A DNA stretch of 64,000 nucleotides. It comes from Piscinibacter sp. GTDB lineage: Bacteria > Pseudomonadota > Gammaproteobacteria > Burkholderiales > Burkholderiaceae_C. Location of the stretch: positions 1 to 64,000 of the forward strand of contig JAHBZL010000022.1 of NCBI GenBank assembly GCA_019635485.1, in the 5' to 3' direction. The notes below the pieces were generated by a model. That model saw nothing but the letters and a program-made list of their open reading frames with translations. It was not told the origin of the DNA and did no database searches. Below are positions 38,279 through 51,178 of this stretch, piece after piece (position 1 is the first letter of the stretch; the number at the start of each line of letters is the position of its first letter). Position numbers and translations under genes: made by a program.

Positions 38279-38800
38279 TCAGATCGCGAACTTCTTGGCA
38301 AGCCCTTCGGGGCGCAGGTTGTCGTACTCCTCGAACGGCTGGTGGATCCACGGGCTCGTGGGCAGCAGTTCGACGAAGTAGTCCGGCGTGTAGGTCGACA
38401 CGCCCTTGGTCCAGATCACCGCCGAGCGCAGTTCGCTGATCGACGGCATGCCACGCAGCCGGTCGACCACCGCACGCAGGGTGACACCCGAGTCGGCCAG
38501 ATCGTCGACGAGCAGCACGCGGCCGGCCAGGTCGCCCTTGGGCAGCGTGATGTATTTGGCCATGTCGAGCCGGCCCTGGATCGTGCCGGCTTCGGCCCGG
38601 TACGAGCTGGTCGACATGATCGCCAGCGGCTTGTCGAACACACGCGACAGCACGTCGCCGGGGCGCATGCCGCCGCGCGCCAGGCACAGGATCTGGTCGA
38701 ACTCCCAGCCCGAGGCGTGCACCTTCAGCGCCAGGCGTTCGATCAGCATGTGGTACTCGTCCCAGGACACGTACAGGTGCTTGCCGTCGTCGGTGAGCAT
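38279..38800 (-). CDS. Phosphoribosyltransferase (PRPP-binding, purine salvage type)
   Basis: A 173-residue type I phosphoribosyltransferase. The PRPP loop is VLLVDDLADSGVTL (about 94-107), and LCLARGGMRPGDVLSR is the pyrophosphate loop seen in xanthine or guanine phosphoribosyltransferases. The C-terminus (SPWIHQPFEEYDNLRPEG) resembles Gpt-like enzymes. The base used cannot be settled from sequence alone. It lies 30 bases downstream of purA on the same strand, supporting a purine role. The alternative is an enzyme acting on another nucleobase. Confidence 0.88.
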   Translation of the reverse strand: MLTDDGKHLYVSWDEYHMLIERLALKVHASGWEFDQILCLARGGMRPGDVLSRVFDKPLAIMSTSSYRAEAGTIQGRLDMAKYITLPKGDLAGRVLLVDDLADSGVTLRAVVDRLRGMPSISELRSAVIWTKGVSTYTPDYFVELLPTSPWIHQPFEEYDNLRPEGLAKKFAI

Positions 38801-38830
38801 GGTGGGAGGACTCCAGAAGGGCGATGGATC

Positions 38831-41352
<2,522 letters not shown>

Positions 41353-41420
41353 GGGCGGACGCCGGGACTACTGAAAACGGGATTGTACCGGCCGACCTGA
41401 CGCCGGCCTGGCCGTGCGCC

Positions 41421-41615
41421 TCAGTTCCAGAACAGCAGCAGCAGCGCCAGACCGACCAGCATGCTGGACAGGCCGAGGAAGCGGATCTGCCCGTCGGACA
41501 GGCGTGTCGCCTGCTCGAACAGACGGCGCCAGCCGGCCGGACTCAGGAACGGCAGCAGCCCCTCGATGACGAGCACGAGCGCGCAGGCCGGCAGCAGCAG
41601 GTCCCAGAAGGCCAC
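41421..41615 (-). CDS. yjeT: DUF2065 small membrane protein (YjeT-like)
   Basis: A 64-residue protein with two hydrophobic segments, about residues 4-24 (LLLPACALVLVIEGLLPFL) and 46-63 (FLGLSSMLVGLALLLLFW), joined by a basic loop (WRRLFEQATRLSD). Size, topology and its place right after hflC match the DUF2065/YjeT family, which sits in the same slot in E. coli (hflK-hflC-yjeT-purA). Function is unknown; conserved linkage suggests a tie to the HflKC complex. Confidence 0.9.
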   Translation of the reverse strand: MAFWDLLLPACALVLVIEGLLPFLSPAGWRRLFEQATRLSDGQIRFLGLSSMLVGLALLLLFWN

Positions 41616-41627
41616 GATGCGGCAGTC

Positions 41628-42512
41628 TTACTTGCCGGACGGCGCCGCGCCACTGCTGCGCATGGCCTTGAAGAAGTCGCTGCTGGGGTCGACGACCATC
41701 ACGTCCGACTTGTTGCGGAAGCTGGCCCGGTAGGCGTCGAGGCTGCGGTAGAACTGCGCGAACTGCGGGTCGCGTCCGAACGCCTCGGCGAAGATCGCCG
41801 ACGCGCGGCCGTCGCCCTCGCCCTTGATCTTCTGCGCGTCGCGATACGCCTCGGCGATGATCACCTGGCGCTGGCGGTCCGCGTCGGCGCGGATCTTCTC
41901 GCCCTCGGCGGCGCCGGTCGAACGCAGCTGGTTCGCGACCTGCTGGCGCTCGGAGCGCATGCGGCTGTAGATCGACTCGGTGATGTTGGCGACGAAGTCG
42001 ACCCGCTTGATGCGCACGTCCAGGATCTCGATGCCGAAGGACTTCGCGTCGTCGTCGAGACGATTGCGCACGTCCTGCATCACCTTGTCGCGCTCGCGCG
42101 AGAGCACGCCGCCGACGGTGCGCTTGGTGACCTCCTCGTTGAAGGCCGCGTGCACCACCGGCGCGAGACGGGTCTCGAGGTTGCGGATGTCGGTGCCGTT
42201 GTTGCGGATGAACTGGCGCGGCTCGGCGACACGCCACTTGACCAGCCAGTCGATCACCAGGCTCTTCTTCTCGGCCGTGAAGATCGGCCGGGTGTCGGGG
42301 CTGTCCAGCGTCTGGATGCGCCGGTCCAGGAACACGACGTTCTGGAACGGCGGCGGCAGCTTGACCTTCAGGCCGGGTTCGGTGATGACTTCCTTGATCT
42401 CGCCGAGGGCATAGATCACCGCCACCTGTCGTTGGTCGACGACGAACAGGGTCGACGCGGCGATCATCAGCGCGACCAGCGCGAGACCGATGAGGACTCC
42501 GATGCGATTCAT
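41628..42512 (-). CDS. hflC: HflC, SPFH-family protease modulator
   Basis: A 294-residue inner-membrane protein with an N-terminal anchor (IGVLIGLALVALMIAASTLF) and a periplasmic SPFH/prohibitin domain (VDQRQVAVIYALGEIKEV...). It forms a large cage with HflK that surrounds FtsH and modulates proteolysis of membrane proteins. A long coiled coil (about 185-250, RMRSERQQVANQLRSTGAAE) is present. It lies 20 bases downstream of hflK and 12 bases upstream of the DUF2065 gene. Confidence 0.96.
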   Translation of the reverse strand: MNRIGVLIGLALVALMIAASTLFVVDQRQVAVIYALGEIKEVITEPGLKVKLPPPFQNVVFLDRRIQTLDSPDTRPIFTAEKKSLVIDWLVKWRVAEPRQFIRNNGTDIRNLETRLAPVVHAAFNEEVTKRTVGGVLSRERDKVMQDVRNRLDDDAKSFGIEILDVRIKRVDFVANITESIYSRMRSERQQVANQLRSTGAAEGEKIRADADRQRQVIIAEAYRDAQKIKGEGDGRASAIFAEAFGRDPQFAQFYRSLDAYRASFRNKSDVMVVDPSSDFFKAMRSSGAAPSGK

Positions 42513-42532
42513 GGTTGTTCTGCTCCCCTGCG

Positions 42533-43786
42533 TCAGCGGCCGTCGCGGTCGCGTGAGCGCTGGTTGTCTCTCGAGCGCACGTCGCTCGCGCTGCCGATCG
42601 CTCCGGCATCGCCGCCGGCGGCCGAGGGCGTGGCCGCCGCTGCCGCAGCCCCCGCGGCGGGCGGACCGACCTGCTGCAACAGCTTGTCCAGCGGCAGGTA
42701 CAGCAGGTTCGAGTTGTTGCGGCTGTCCACCATCACCTTGCTGACGTTGGAGTACACCTCGCGCATCGCGTCGACGTAGAGGCGGTCACGCGTCACGCCG
42801 GGGGCCTTCTGGTACTCGGTCAGCACCTGGCTGAAGCGGCGCGCGTCACCCTCGGCCTGCGCGATCACGCTGGACTTGTAGCCCTCCGCCTCCTCGCGCA
42901 GGCGTGCGGCGGTGCCCTGCGCCTTCGGGATCACGTCGCTCGCGTAGGCCTGGCCTTCCTTTATCAGCCGGTCGCCATCCTGGCCGGCCTTCAGCGTGTC
43001 CTCGAAGGCGTTCTGCACCTGCTCGGGCGGCTGCACACTCTGCATGTTGACGTTGACCACCAGGATGCCGGCCTTCAGCCGGTCGAGCTGGCTCTGGATC
43101 GACTTGACCAATTCGGCGGCGATGGCATCGCGCTGCTCGTACAGCACCGAGTCGATCAGGCTGCGGCCGACGATCTCGCGCACCGCAGACTCGGCCGCCA
43201 GCGTCACCGCCTCCTCCGGGTCGCGGTTCTCGAACAGGAACGCACGCGCATCCTTCAGCCGGTACTGCACCGTGAAGCGGATGTCGATGATGTTCTCGTC
43301 TTGCGTCAGCATCGACGAGTCGCGCAGCCCGGTGGCCTGCACCACCGAGTTGCGGCCGACCTCGCGCGAGCGCAACTGCGTCACGCTCACCGTTTCGTGC
43401 GCCTGGAACGGGTACGGCATGCGCCACTGGAAGCCCGCATCGGCCGTGTGACTGTACTTGCCGAACGACGTGACGACGGCCTGCTGGCCTTCCTGCACGA
43501 TGAAGAAGCCGCTGCCCAGCCAGATCAGCGCGACGACGCCGGCAATCAGGCCGGCACCGATGCCGGCGCTCTTCATGTCGGGCTGAAAGTTCGGGCCGCC
43601 GCCGCCACCGTCGTCGCCGCCCCCGCCGTTGTTGCGCGAGCCGCCGCCCTTGCCGCCGAACAGGCCGCCCAGCTTGCGGTTGAAATCGCGCCAGAGTTCA
43701 TCCAGGTCGGGCGGCCCGTCGTTGCGGCCGCTGGCGAGCAGGCGGCCGGCCGCGGCGCGCAGGGCGTGAAGCGGATTCATGGTCAT
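42533..43786 (-). CDS. hflK: HflK, SPFH-family protease modulator
   Basis: A 417-residue partner of HflC. A Gly/Asn-rich cytoplasmic leader (about 40-70, GGKGGGSRNNGGGGDDGGGG) precedes the membrane anchor (GAGLIAGVVALIWLGSGFFI, about 77-96) and the SPFH domain (VQEGQQAVVTSFGKY). The C-terminus is an Ala-rich low-complexity tail. Start ATG 43786 overlaps the hflX stop (ATGA); ATG 43780 is an in-frame alternative two codons later. A coiled-coil region with many Arg and Glu residues lies around 290-330. Confidence 0.96.
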   Translation of the reverse strand: MTMNPLHALRAAAGRLLASGRNDGPPDLDELWRDFNRKLGGLFGGKGGGSRNNGGGGDDGGGGGPNFQPDMKSAGIGAGLIAGVVALIWLGSGFFIVQEGQQAVVTSFGKYSHTADAGFQWRMPYPFQAHETVSVTQLRSREVGRNSVVQATGLRDSSMLTQDENIIDIRFTVQYRLKDARAFLFENRDPEEAVTLAAESAVREIVGRSLIDSVLYEQRDAIAAELVKSIQSQLDRLKAGILVVNVNMQSVQPPEQVQNAFEDTLKAGQDGDRLIKEGQAYASDVIPKAQGTAARLREEAEGYKSSVIAQAEGDARRFSQVLTEYQKAPGVTRDRLYVDAMREVYSNVSKVMVDSRNNSNLLYLPLDKLLQQVGPPAAGAAAAAATPSAAGGDAGAIGSASDVRSRDNQRSRDRDGR

Positions 43787-44991
43787 GCGTGCGAATCGTG
43801 GGTTCCGGTGAACGGTGGCTCGGAGACATTGGCCAGGCGGGCCTCGCCGGCGTCCGTGGACCCCGGCGTCGCGCCAGCCACGGCCTCGGTCAACACGCGG
43901 CGCAGCTCGGGCAGCCCGGTGCCGTCGAGTGCACTGACGAAGACACGCGGCACGCGCCGGCCGCCCGGGCGTTCCTGCAGGTCCTGCAGCACGCGCGGCC
44001 GCTGGCTCGGTTCGAGGCGGTCGAGCTTGTTGTAGACCAGCACCTGCGGAATCTCCGCGGCGCCGATCTCGCCGAGCACGCGCTCGACCTCGTCCATCTG
44101 CTCGTCGAGCACCGGGCTCGAGCAGTCGACCACGTGCAGCAGCAGGTCGGCATCGGCGGCCTCCTGCAGCGTGGCCTCGAAGGCCTCGACGAGCTTGTGC
44201 GGAAGGTCGCGGATGAAGCCGACCGTGTCCGACAGCGACACGCCGCGCCCGGCCTCCTCCAGCCAGAGCTGGCGCGTCGTGGTATCCAGCGTCGCGAACA
44301 GCTGGTCGGCCGCATAGCTGCGCGCCTTGACCAGCGCGTTGAACAGCGTCGACTTGCCGGCGTTCGTGTAGCCGACCAGCGAGACGCGGAAAGTCTGGTT
44401 GCGCTCGCGCGCGCGGCGCTGCGTGGCGCGCTGCTTCTTGACGCGCACGAGGCGCTGCTTCACCGTCTTGATGCGCTCGTCGATCATGCGCCGGTCGAGT
44501 TCGATCTGCGCCTCGCCCGGGCCGCCGCGCGTGCCGATGCCGCCCTGCTGGCGCTCCAGGTGGCTCCAGCGGCGCACCAGGCGGGTCGCGAGGTACTGCA
44601 GGCGCGCCAGTTCGACCTGCAGCTTGCCCTCGTGGCTCTGCGCGCGCGCGGCGAAGATCTCGAGGATCAGCATCGTGCGGTCGGCCACGGCCACGCCGAG
44701 GTGGCGTTCCAGGTTGCGCTGCTGCGCCGGCGACAGCGCCTGGTCGAACAGCACCGCCTCGGCCTGGTGGCCGAGCACAAGCGCCTTGATCTCGTCGGCC
44801 TTGCCTGAGCCGACGAAGAGCGCGGGGTCGGGCGCCTTGCGCCGGGCGATGACGCGCGCGACCGGCGCGTCGCCGGCCGACTCGGCCAGCAACGCGAGTT
44901 CGTCCAGCGAGGCGTCGAACGGCGCGGCGCCGCCGAGGTCGACGCCGACCAGGATGGCCCGGGGCGCCGCGGGGGCTTGCGCGGGGATCAA
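43783..44991 (-). CDS. hflX: GTPase HflX (ribosome-splitting factor)
   Basis: A 402-residue GTPase that binds the 50S subunit and rescues ribosomes stalled by heat or antibiotics. The N-terminal HflX domain ([40 protein letters not shown]), the linker helices with [19 protein letters not shown], and the G domain follow: G1 [14 protein letters not shown] (about 207-220), [13 protein letters not shown] (G3) and NKLD (G4). Translationally linked by 4-base overlaps to hfq upstream and hflK downstream, the classical hfq-hflX-hflKC order. Confidence 0.97.
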   Translation of the reverse strand: MIPAQAPAAPRAILVGVDLGGAAPFDASLDELALLAESAGDAPVARVIARRKAPDPALFVGSGKADEIKALVLGHQAEAVLFDQALSPAQQRNLERHLGVAVADRTMLILEIFAARAQSHEGKLQVELARLQYLATRLVRRWSHLERQQGGIGTRGGPGEAQIELDRRMIDERIKTVKQRLVRVKKQRATQRRARERNQTFRVSLVGYTNAGKSTLFNALVKARSYAADQLFATLDTTTRQLWLEEAGRGVSLSDTVGFIRDLPHKLVEAFEATLQEAADADLLLHVVDCSSPVLDEQMDEVERVLGEIGAAEIPQVLVYNKLDRLEPSQRPRVLQDLQERPGGRRVPRVFVSALDGTGLPELRRVLTEAVAGATPGSTDAGEARLANVSEPPFTGTHDSHA

Positions 44992-45230
44992 GCTTGGTCT
45001 TGCGCTTCGGCAGCGTGGAAGTTCACCGCGCGGCCCGGCACCACGGTCGAGATCGCGTGCTTGTAGACCATCTGGGTGACGGTGTTGCGGAGGAGCACCA
45101 CATACTGGTCGAAGGACTCGATGTGGCCCTGCAGCTTGATGCCGTTGACGAGGTAGATCGACACCGGCACATGCTCTTTGCGCAGCAGGTTGAGGAAGGG
45201 GTCTTGTAGGAGTTGCCCTTTGTTGCTCAC
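44988..45230 (-). CDS. hfq: RNA chaperone Hfq
   Basis: An 80-residue Sm-like hexameric RNA-binding protein that pairs small RNAs with mRNAs. The start is GTG 45230, with GGAG seven bases upstream and no nearby ATG; the protein begins [19 protein letters not shown]. The Sm1 region [21 protein letters not shown] (quoted core [18 protein letters not shown]) and Sm2 [10 protein letters not shown] are intact, with a short C-terminus. It overlaps hflX by 4 bases. A small hairpin (45291-45304) lies between it and the upstream der gene. Confidence 0.97.
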   Translation of the reverse strand: MSNKGQLLQDPFLNLLRKEHVPVSIYLVNGIKLQGHIESFDQYVVLLRNTVTQMVYKHAISTVVPGRAVNFHAAEAQDQA

Positions 45231-45306
45231 GATATTCTCCGTGTTGAAGATTCTTGGGGGGCCCACGTTAACACAGCGTCCGAGGCACATGCGGGAAGAC
45301 CCGCAA

Positions 45307-46635
45307 TCACTTCGGATCGAAGGGGTTGCGCCCGGAGCGCATCTCGATCCGCAGCGGCGTGCCGACCAGCTTGAAATGCTCGCGGAAGCGACCCTCGAGG
45401 TAGCGCTTGTAGGCGTCGGTCACGTGATCCAGTGACGTTCCGTGGATGACGACGATGGGCGGATTCATGCCGCCCTGGTGGGCATAACGCAGCTTCGGGC
45501 GGAACATGCCGGCCCGTTTCGGGGCCTGGTGCTCCACCGCCTCCTGCAGCAGCCGGGTCAGCACGGGGGTCGGCAGCTTGCGCACCGCCGATGCATGGGC
45601 CTCGGCGATCGCCTTCCACAACGGCCCCAGCCCTTGCCGGCGCTTCGCGGAGATGTGGAGCAGCGGCGCGTATTTCAAGAACGCCAGGCGCTGCTCGATC
45701 GAGCGCTGCAGCGTCTGCCTCTGGTAGTCGTCGACGGCATCCCACTTGTTGACGGCCAGCACGACCGCCCGGCCGCTGTCCAGGATGTAACCGGCGATGT
45801 GTGCATCCTGGTCGGTGACGCCCTGGGTCGCGTCCAGCAGCAGCAGCACGACGTTCGCGTCGGCGATCGCCTGCAGCGTCTTGACCACCGAGAATTTCTC
45901 GATCGCCTCGAACACCTTGCCCTTGCGGCGCAACCCGGCGGTGTCGATCAGCTCGAAGCGCTGCCCCTGGCGCTCGAACGGCACGTGGATCGCATCGCGC
46001 GTCGTGCCCGGCAGGTCGAACGCGACCAGCCGCTCCTCGCCGAGCCAGGTGTTGATCAGCGTCGACTTGCCGACGTTCGGCCGACCCGCGACGGCGAGAC
46101 GGATCGCCGCGCCCTCCTCCACGGCGTCGTCCTCCGGCGCAGCCGGGCAATCCGCCAGCGCCGCCTCGAGCAGGCTGCGGATGCCCTGCCCGTGCGCGGC
46201 CGACACCGGGTGCGGCGCGCCCAGGCCGAGTTCGAAGAACTCGCCCAGCAGCGGCGACTCGCTCATGCCTTCGGCCTTGTTGGCCGCCAGCAGCACCTTC
46301 TTGCCGCTGCTGCGCAGGTAATCGGCGATGTCGTGGTCCTGCGCCGAGAGGCCGCCGCGCACGTCGACGACGAAGATCACCGCGTCCGCCTCGGCGACGG
46401 CCTGGCGTGTCTGGCGTGCCATCTCGCGCACGATGCCGGTCTCGGCGGTCGGTTCGAAGCCGCCGGTGTCGATCACGATGAATTCGCGGTCGCCGAGGCG
46501 CCCGTCGCCGTAGTGGCGGTCCCGCGTCAGCCCGGCGAAGTCGGCGACGATCGCGTCGCGGCTCTTCGTCAGCCGGTTGAACAGCGTCGACTTGCCGACA
46601 TTGGGGCGGCCGACGACGGCGATGACCGGTTTCAC
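45307..46635 (-). CDS. der: GTPase Der (EngA), ribosome assembly factor
   Basis: A 442-residue protein with two tandem GTPase domains followed by a KH-like domain, required for 50S subunit assembly. The first P-loop is [15 protein letters not shown] near residues 6-20 with TGGFEP as switch II; the second is [14 protein letters not shown] near 186-199 with [11 protein letters not shown] and NKWD. The C-terminal KH-like domain ([14 protein letters not shown]; [14 protein letters not shown]) is present. It lies 48 bases downstream of bamB. Confidence 0.97.
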   Translation of the reverse strand: MKPVIAVVGRPNVGKSTLFNRLTKSRDAIVADFAGLTRDRHYGDGRLGDREFIVIDTGGFEPTAETGIVREMARQTRQAVAEADAVIFVVDVRGGLSAQDHDIADYLRSSGKKVLLAANKAEGMSESPLLGEFFELGLGAPHPVSAAHGQGIRSLLEAALADCPAAPEDDAVEEGAAIRLAVAGRPNVGKSTLINTWLGEERLVAFDLPGTTRDAIHVPFERQGQRFELIDTAGLRRKGKVFEAIEKFSVVKTLQAIADANVVLLLLDATQGVTDQDAHIAGYILDSGRAVVLAVNKWDAVDDYQRQTLQRSIEQRLAFLKYAPLLHISAKRRQGLGPLWKAIAEAHASAVRKLPTPVLTRLLQEAVEHQAPKRAGMFRPKLRYAHQGGMNPPIVVIHGTSLDHVTDAYKRYLEGRFREHFKLVGTPLRIEMRSGRNPFDPK

Positions 46636-46683
46636 GGTCGCCCCCCGGCGCGGCCGGGCCTGGCACGTCGGCGCGTCGTCATC

Positions 46684-47808
46684 TCACTCGGGGCGGAAGG
46701 CGTACAGGCCACCGCCCCGGGTCACGATCAGCATGGTCGTGCCGGACGCCACCGGGGCGGCCGCGAGGCCGGAGCTGTCGGTCGGCAGGCGCAGCAGCGG
46801 CTGCCCCTTGTCGCGCGACAGCCAGTGCAGCGTCCCTTCCGCGTCACCGAACACCACGGTGTTGCCAACCACCAGCGGTGTGGACAGTTCGCGGTGCATC
46901 AGCGCCTCCGACGTCCAGGCCACCTCGCCGCTGGCGGTACGCCAGGCGGTCAGCCGGTCCGACGCGTCGCCGGCGATCACGACCTGGTCGTCGCCCGCCA
47001 CGCCGGCGATGCCCCCGACGGTCTTGGTCCACAGCAGGTTGCCGCGCTCGGCATTGACGCAGGCCACGGCCGACTGGAAGGCCCGCGCGCACACCGTGTC
47101 GCCGCTGCGCACCGCCGGCGAGACCAGTTCGGCCAGGCGCTCGACCTCGTTGGTGCCGCGCGGCGTGGCCAGGGGCACATCCCAGCGCAGCGTGCCTCGC
47201 AGCGGGTCCAGCCCTGCCAGGCGCGGCCCCTGCCCGACCAGCAGCGTGTCCTTGAACGCCGCCAGCACGCCAGGACGCGCGAGGGTCAGCGGGTCGCCGG
47301 GACGCTGCTGGACCCACAGACGCCGACCGTCGAGCACGTCGAAGGCGCTCACGCTGCGGTCGGCGCCGAGCACGAACACGCGCTCGCCGGCCACCAGCGG
47401 CGCGGTGATGACACGCACGCCGAGCGGCTTCTGCCAGACCTTCTTGCCCCCGTCCAGCACGACCAGTTCGCTGTCGCGCGTGACGACCGCGGCAAAACGC
47501 CCGTCGCTGCCGACGCCGGCAGCGATCCGGCTGCCGATCGACGCCCGCCAGACTTCGCGGCCAGTGTCCGCCTGCAGCGCGAGCACGGTCCCGTCGGTGG
47601 CCGCGACGGTGAACACCCCGCCGTTGACCGCCACCGCGAGCGGGAAGCGCACGCTGTCCAGGCGCTGCGACCAGACCTGGCGCCCGGCGATCGGGGCCGA
47701 AATCGCCTCCAGCGGCTTGGGCTTGGGTTTGTCCGTGGAACTGCAGGCAGCCAGACCAAGGGCCAGCAGCGCGAGCCCCCAGCCGCGCCCGACGATGCGC
47801 CACGTCAT
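46684..47808 (-). CDS. bamB: Outer-membrane protein assembly factor BamB
   Basis: A 374-residue lipoprotein. The lipobox LAAC places the lipidated Cys at 22; the mature protein is a PQQ-like eight-bladed beta-propeller whose blades carry repeated ALQADTGREVWR-, SAFDVLDGRRLW- and TAWRTASGEVAW-type motifs. BamB supports BamA in barrel insertion. The start is ATG 47808, overlapping the yfgM stop by 4 bases. Sited between yfgM and der, as in E. coli. Confidence 0.95.
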   Translation of the reverse strand: MTWRIVGRGWGLALLALGLAACSSTDKPKPKPLEAISAPIAGRQVWSQRLDSVRFPLAVAVNGGVFTVAATDGTVLALQADTGREVWRASIGSRIAAGVGSDGRFAAVVTRDSELVVLDGGKKVWQKPLGVRVITAPLVAGERVFVLGADRSVSAFDVLDGRRLWVQQRPGDPLTLARPGVLAAFKDTLLVGQGPRLAGLDPLRGTLRWDVPLATPRGTNEVERLAELVSPAVRSGDTVCARAFQSAVACVNAERGNLLWTKTVGGIAGVAGDDQVVIAGDASDRLTAWRTASGEVAWTSEALMHRELSTPLVVGNTVVFGDAEGTLHWLSRDKGQPLLRLPTDSSGLAAAPVASGTTMLIVTRGGGLYAFRPE

Positions 47809-48479
47809 GGGTTGACTCCGGCCTTGGGCGCCTCGGCCGCAGGTGCCGCGCCGATCGCGGTCAGCTTCGCTTCGACCAGGCGGCGGTACTCGAGACGGGC
47901 CTCGAGCCCGGCCCAGGCCTTCTGCCACGCCGCCTTTGCCTCGTCCTTCTTACCCTGCGCCATCAGCACGTCGCCGCGCCGGTCGGCGACCAGCGGTTCG
48001 AAGTCCTTGCCGGCGGCACCGTCGAGCTGCTTGAGCGCCTCGTCGTACTTCTTCTGGTCCGCCAGCACGCCGGCCAGCCGCAGCCGGGCGATCGTGCGGT
48101 ACTCGTCCTCGACTGCATGCTCGGCCACCCAGGCGAGCGCGGCGATCGCGCCGTCCGCCTGGCCCTTCTCGAACTGCACCTTGGCCGCCAGCAGGCCGCC
48201 CTGCTGGGTGAAGGCGGTGCGCGGGAAGCGTTCCTGCATGTCCTTGAAGACGCCGGCGGCCTTGGCCGCCTCACCCGCCTGCGCCGCCTTGTCGAGCTCG
48301 TCGAACATCGCTCCGGCTTTGACTGCCTGGTCGCGCTGCCACCAGTTCCAGCCGTTCCAGGCCGCGAAGCCGGCCAGCACCAGCGTCAGCGCCCAGGTGA
48401 TCAGGTTGCCGTACTGCTTCCAGAACGCCTTCAGCTGGTCGAGCTGTTCCTGTTCTTCGAGATCGAGGTGCGTGGCCAT
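47805..48479 (-). CDS. yfgM: YfgM-like inner-membrane tetratricopeptide protein
   Basis: A 224-residue protein with a cytoplasmic N-terminus (LDLEEQEQLDQLKAFWKQY), a single transmembrane helix (about 25-45, LITWALTLVLAGFAAWNGW) and a periplasmic domain of helical repeats (TPR_21 type; for example YDEALKQLDGAAG). YfgM works with the periplasmic chaperone network and PpiD at the SecYEG translocon in E. coli. It lies between hisS and bamB, its standard place in beta- and gammaproteobacteria. Confidence 0.92.
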   Translation of the reverse strand: MATHLDLEEQEQLDQLKAFWKQYGNLITWALTLVLAGFAAWNGWNWWQRDQAVKAGAMFDELDKAAQAGEAAKAAGVFKDMQERFPRTAFTQQGGLLAAKVQFEKGQADGAIAALAWVAEHAVEDEYRTIARLRLAGVLADQKKYDEALKQLDGAAGKDFEPLVADRRGDVLMAQGKKDEAKAAWQKAWAGLEARLEYRRLVEAKLTAIGAAPAAEAPKAGVNP

Positions 48480-48511
48480 GGAGAGAACCCGGTGCGGAGG
48501 CAAATGGCGAA

Positions 48512-49822
48512 TTATGCGGTGCGCAGTTGCGCCGCCCAGTCGGTGGCGGCGGCCAGCGGCAGCGTGCGCTGCGGTGCCGCCGGGTCGCGCAGGTCCTTCA
48601 CGGCGACCTCGCCGCGCGCCAGCTCGTCGTCGCCGAAGATCAGCGCGTAGCGGGCGCCGCTCGCATCGGCGCGCTTGAACTGCGCTTTCATGCCGCCGCC
48701 GCCGGCGTGCATCTGCACGGCGACGCCCGCGGCGCGCAGCTGCTCCAGCACGGCCATCGCGCGGGGCAGCGCGGCGGCGCCCGGCAGCACGGCGTACGCA
48801 TGCGGCGCGGCCGACGGCACCGGCACCTTCAGCTCCTGCAGCAGCAGCAGCAGCCGCTCGATGCCCAGGCCGAAGCCGACCGCCGGTGCCGGCTTGCCGC
48901 CGAGCTGTTCGATGAGGCCGTCGTAGCGCCCGCCGCCGCAGACCGTGCCCTGCGCGCCGAGCTGGTCGGTGACCCACTCGAACACGGTCAGGTTGTAGTA
49001 GTCCATGCCGCGCACCAGGCGCGGGTTGATGCGGTAATCGAGCCCGGCCGCGTCGAGCACCGCGCGCAGCGCGTCGAAATGGGCCTGCGACTCGGCGCCG
49101 AGGAAGTCGGGCAGCTTCGGCGCGGCCTCGATCAGCGCCTGCATCGCCGGGTTCTTGCTGTCCAGGATGCGCAGCGGGTTGCTGTGCAGGCGGCGCTTCG
49201 CGTCCTCGTCGAGCTGCGCCGCGTGCGCCTCGAAGTGCGCGATCAGCGCCGTGCGGTGGGCCTGCCGCTCGCCCGGCTGGCCGAGGCTGTTCAGCTCCAG
49301 TCGCACGTCGCGGCCGACCTGCAGGCCGAGCGCCTGCCACAGCGCACGCACCATCAGGATCATCTCGGCATCGACGTCCGGGCCGGGGAAGCCGAGCGCC
49401 TCGACGTCGAGCTGGTGGAACTGCCGGTAGCGGCCCTTCTGCGGCCGCTCGTGGCGGAACATCGGCCCGAGCGTCCACAGGCGCAGCGGGCCGTTGTAGA
49501 GCGCGTTGTGCTCGACCATCGCACGCACGATGCCGGCGGTCGCCTCGGGGCGCAGCGTCAGCTGGTCGCCGTTCATCGCGTCGGTGAACGAGTACATCTC
49601 CTTCTCGACGATGTCGGTGACCTCGCCGAGCCCGCGCACGAACAGCGCGGTCGGCTCGACGATCGGGGTGACGATGGTTTGGTAGCCGTAGCGGCCGAGC
49701 ACCTCGCGCACGGTGGCCTCGAACCACGACCAGAGCGCCGAGTCGGGCAGGCGCTCGCTGCGCGGCACGCTGCCCGGGAGGATGTCGTTCATGCCCTTGA
49801 CGGCACGCAGGATCTCAGCCAT
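48512..49822 (-). CDS. hisS: Histidine--tRNA ligase
   Basis: A 436-residue class II aminoacyl-tRNA synthetase. It begins with the usual [15 protein letters not shown]; motif 2 is [19 protein letters not shown]; the histidine-specific sequences [15 protein letters not shown] and GGGRYDGL are present; motif 3 is GFGLGIERL. The anticodon-binding domain fills the C-terminal 100 residues. The start is ATG 49822. It is distinct from the hisZ paralogue at 40195-41352. ispG lies 71 bases upstream. Confidence 0.97.
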   Translation of the reverse strand: MAEILRAVKGMNDILPGSVPRSERLPDSALWSWFEATVREVLGRYGYQTIVTPIVEPTALFVRGLGEVTDIVEKEMYSFTDAMNGDQLTLRPEATAGIVRAMVEHNALYNGPLRLWTLGPMFRHERPQKGRYRQFHQLDVEALGFPGPDVDAEMILMVRALWQALGLQVGRDVRLELNSLGQPGERQAHRTALIAHFEAHAAQLDEDAKRRLHSNPLRILDSKNPAMQALIEAAPKLPDFLGAESQAHFDALRAVLDAAGLDYRINPRLVRGMDYYNLTVFEWVTDQLGAQGTVCGGGRYDGLIEQLGGKPAPAVGFGLGIERLLLLLQELKVPVPSAAPHAYAVLPGAAALPRAMAVLEQLRAAGVAVQMHAGGGGMKAQFKRADASGARYALIFGDDELARGEVAVKDLRDPAAPQRTLPLAAATDWAAQLRTA

Positions 49823-49893
49823 GTCGGATGCGGGAATACAGGTGGCGGCGCGCGGCCGCGGGATCGGGGCGGTGTGGCAGGACCGGCGCCGCG

Positions 49894-51174
49894 TCAGTGC
49901 GCGTGGGTCGCCGCGCCGAATCGCTTCTCGATGTAGTTCTCGACGATGGACTGGAACTCGCGTGCGATGCCCTCGCCGCGCAAGGTCAGCGCCTTCTCGC
50001 CGTCGATGAACACCGGCGCGGCCGGCGCCTCGCCGGTGCCCGGCAGGCTGATGCCGATGTCGGCGTGCTTGCTCTCGCCGGGACCGTTGACGATGCAGCC
50101 CATCACCGCCACCTTCATGGTTTCGACGCCGGGGTAGCGCGCCTTCCAGACCGGCATCTGCGCGCGCAGGTAGTCGTCGATCTGCTTGGCCAGTTCCTGG
50201 AACGTGGTGCTGGTCGTGCGCCCGCAGCCCGGGCAGGCGGTCACGCTCGGATTGAACGACCGCAGCCCGAGCGACTGCAGGATCTCGAGGGCGACCACCA
50301 CCTCCTGCGTGCGCGCCTCGCCCGGCTGGGGCGTGAGGCTGACGCGGATCGTGTCGCCGATGCCCTCCTGCAGCAGCAGGCTCAGCGCGGCGGTCGACGC
50401 CACGGTGCCCTTGGTGCCCATGCCGGCCTCGGTCAGGCCCAGGTGCAGCGCGTAGTCGCAGCGCTTCGCGAGCGCCCGGTACACGCTCACCAGGTCCTGC
50501 ACGCCGGACATCTTGCACGACAGGATGATCTGCTCGCCGCGCAGCCCGATCTCCTCGGCGCGCCGCGCCGATTCGAGCGCCGACATCACGATCGCGCGGT
50601 ACATGATCTGCTGCGGTTCGTGCGGCTCGGCGAGCTTCGCGTTCTCGTCCATCAGCGCCGCGAGCAGCTCCTGGTCCAGGCTGCCCCAGTTGACGCCGAT
50701 GCGCACGCACTTGTCGTACTTCGCCGCCACCTCGACCATCTGGGCGAACTGGCGGTCGCGCTTGTCACCCTTGCCGACGTTGCCCGGGTTGATGCGGTAC
50801 TTCGACAGCGCCTCGGCGCAGGCCGGGTACTCGGTCAGCAGGCGGTGGCCGTTGTAGTGGAAGTCGCCGACCAGCGGCACCTCCACGCCCATGCGGTCCA
50901 GCTGCTCGCGGATGTGCGGCACGGCCTGCGCCGCCTCCGGCGTGTTGACCGTGATGCGCACCAGTTCCGAGCCGGCACGCGCCAGGTCCTTGACCTGGAC
51001 CGCGGTCTCGATCACGTCGACCGTGTCGGTGTTGGTCATCGACTGCACACGCACCGGTGCGTCGCCGCCGATCGTCACCACCTGGCCGCCCCAGCGCACG
51101 ACGGCCTGGCGCGTGCGGCGGCCCGCCGGACGGGCGGGCACGATGAAATCCGGGTCGGGCGGCAGGCTGCTCAT
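49894..51174 (-). CDS. ispG: 4-hydroxy-3-methylbut-2-enyl diphosphate synthase (GcpE)
   Basis: A 426-residue iron-sulfur enzyme that converts MEcPP to HMBPP in the MEP pathway. The N-terminal barrel holds [11 protein letters not shown] and [10 protein letters not shown]; the [4Fe-4S] cysteines are in ACPGCGRTT and in [10 protein letters not shown], the diagnostic pair. It belongs to the same pathway as dxr in this window. It lies between rodZ (upstream, 4-base gap) and hisS; the rodZ-ispG-hisS order is common in proteobacteria. Confidence 0.97.
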   Translation of the reverse strand: MSSLPPDPDFIVPARPAGRRTRQAVVRWGGQVVTIGGDAPVRVQSMTNTDTVDVIETAVQVKDLARAGSELVRITVNTPEAAQAVPHIREQLDRMGVEVPLVGDFHYNGHRLLTEYPACAEALSKYRINPGNVGKGDKRDRQFAQMVEVAAKYDKCVRIGVNWGSLDQELLAALMDENAKLAEPHEPQQIMYRAIVMSALESARRAEEIGLRGEQIILSCKMSGVQDLVSVYRALAKRCDYALHLGLTEAGMGTKGTVASTAALSLLLQEGIGDTIRVSLTPQPGEARTQEVVVALEILQSLGLRSFNPSVTACPGCGRTTSTTFQELAKQIDDYLRAQMPVWKARYPGVETMKVAVMGCIVNGPGESKHADIGISLPGTGEAPAAPVFIDGEKALTLRGEGIAREFQSIVENYIEKRFGAATHAH

Positions 51175-51178
51175 GGCA

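Noticed and set aside
45291..45304. The GCGGG/CCCGC hairpin after der as an intrinsic terminator.
   Set aside because: The stem is only 5 bp and is not followed by a T-tract on the minus strand, so it is too weak to call.
45442..48678. A 1078-codon open frame on the plus strand across der, bamB and yfgM.
   Set aside because: It is antisense to three intact conserved genes. Its Arg/His/Ala-rich, low-complexity translation is typical of shadow frames in GC-rich DNA.
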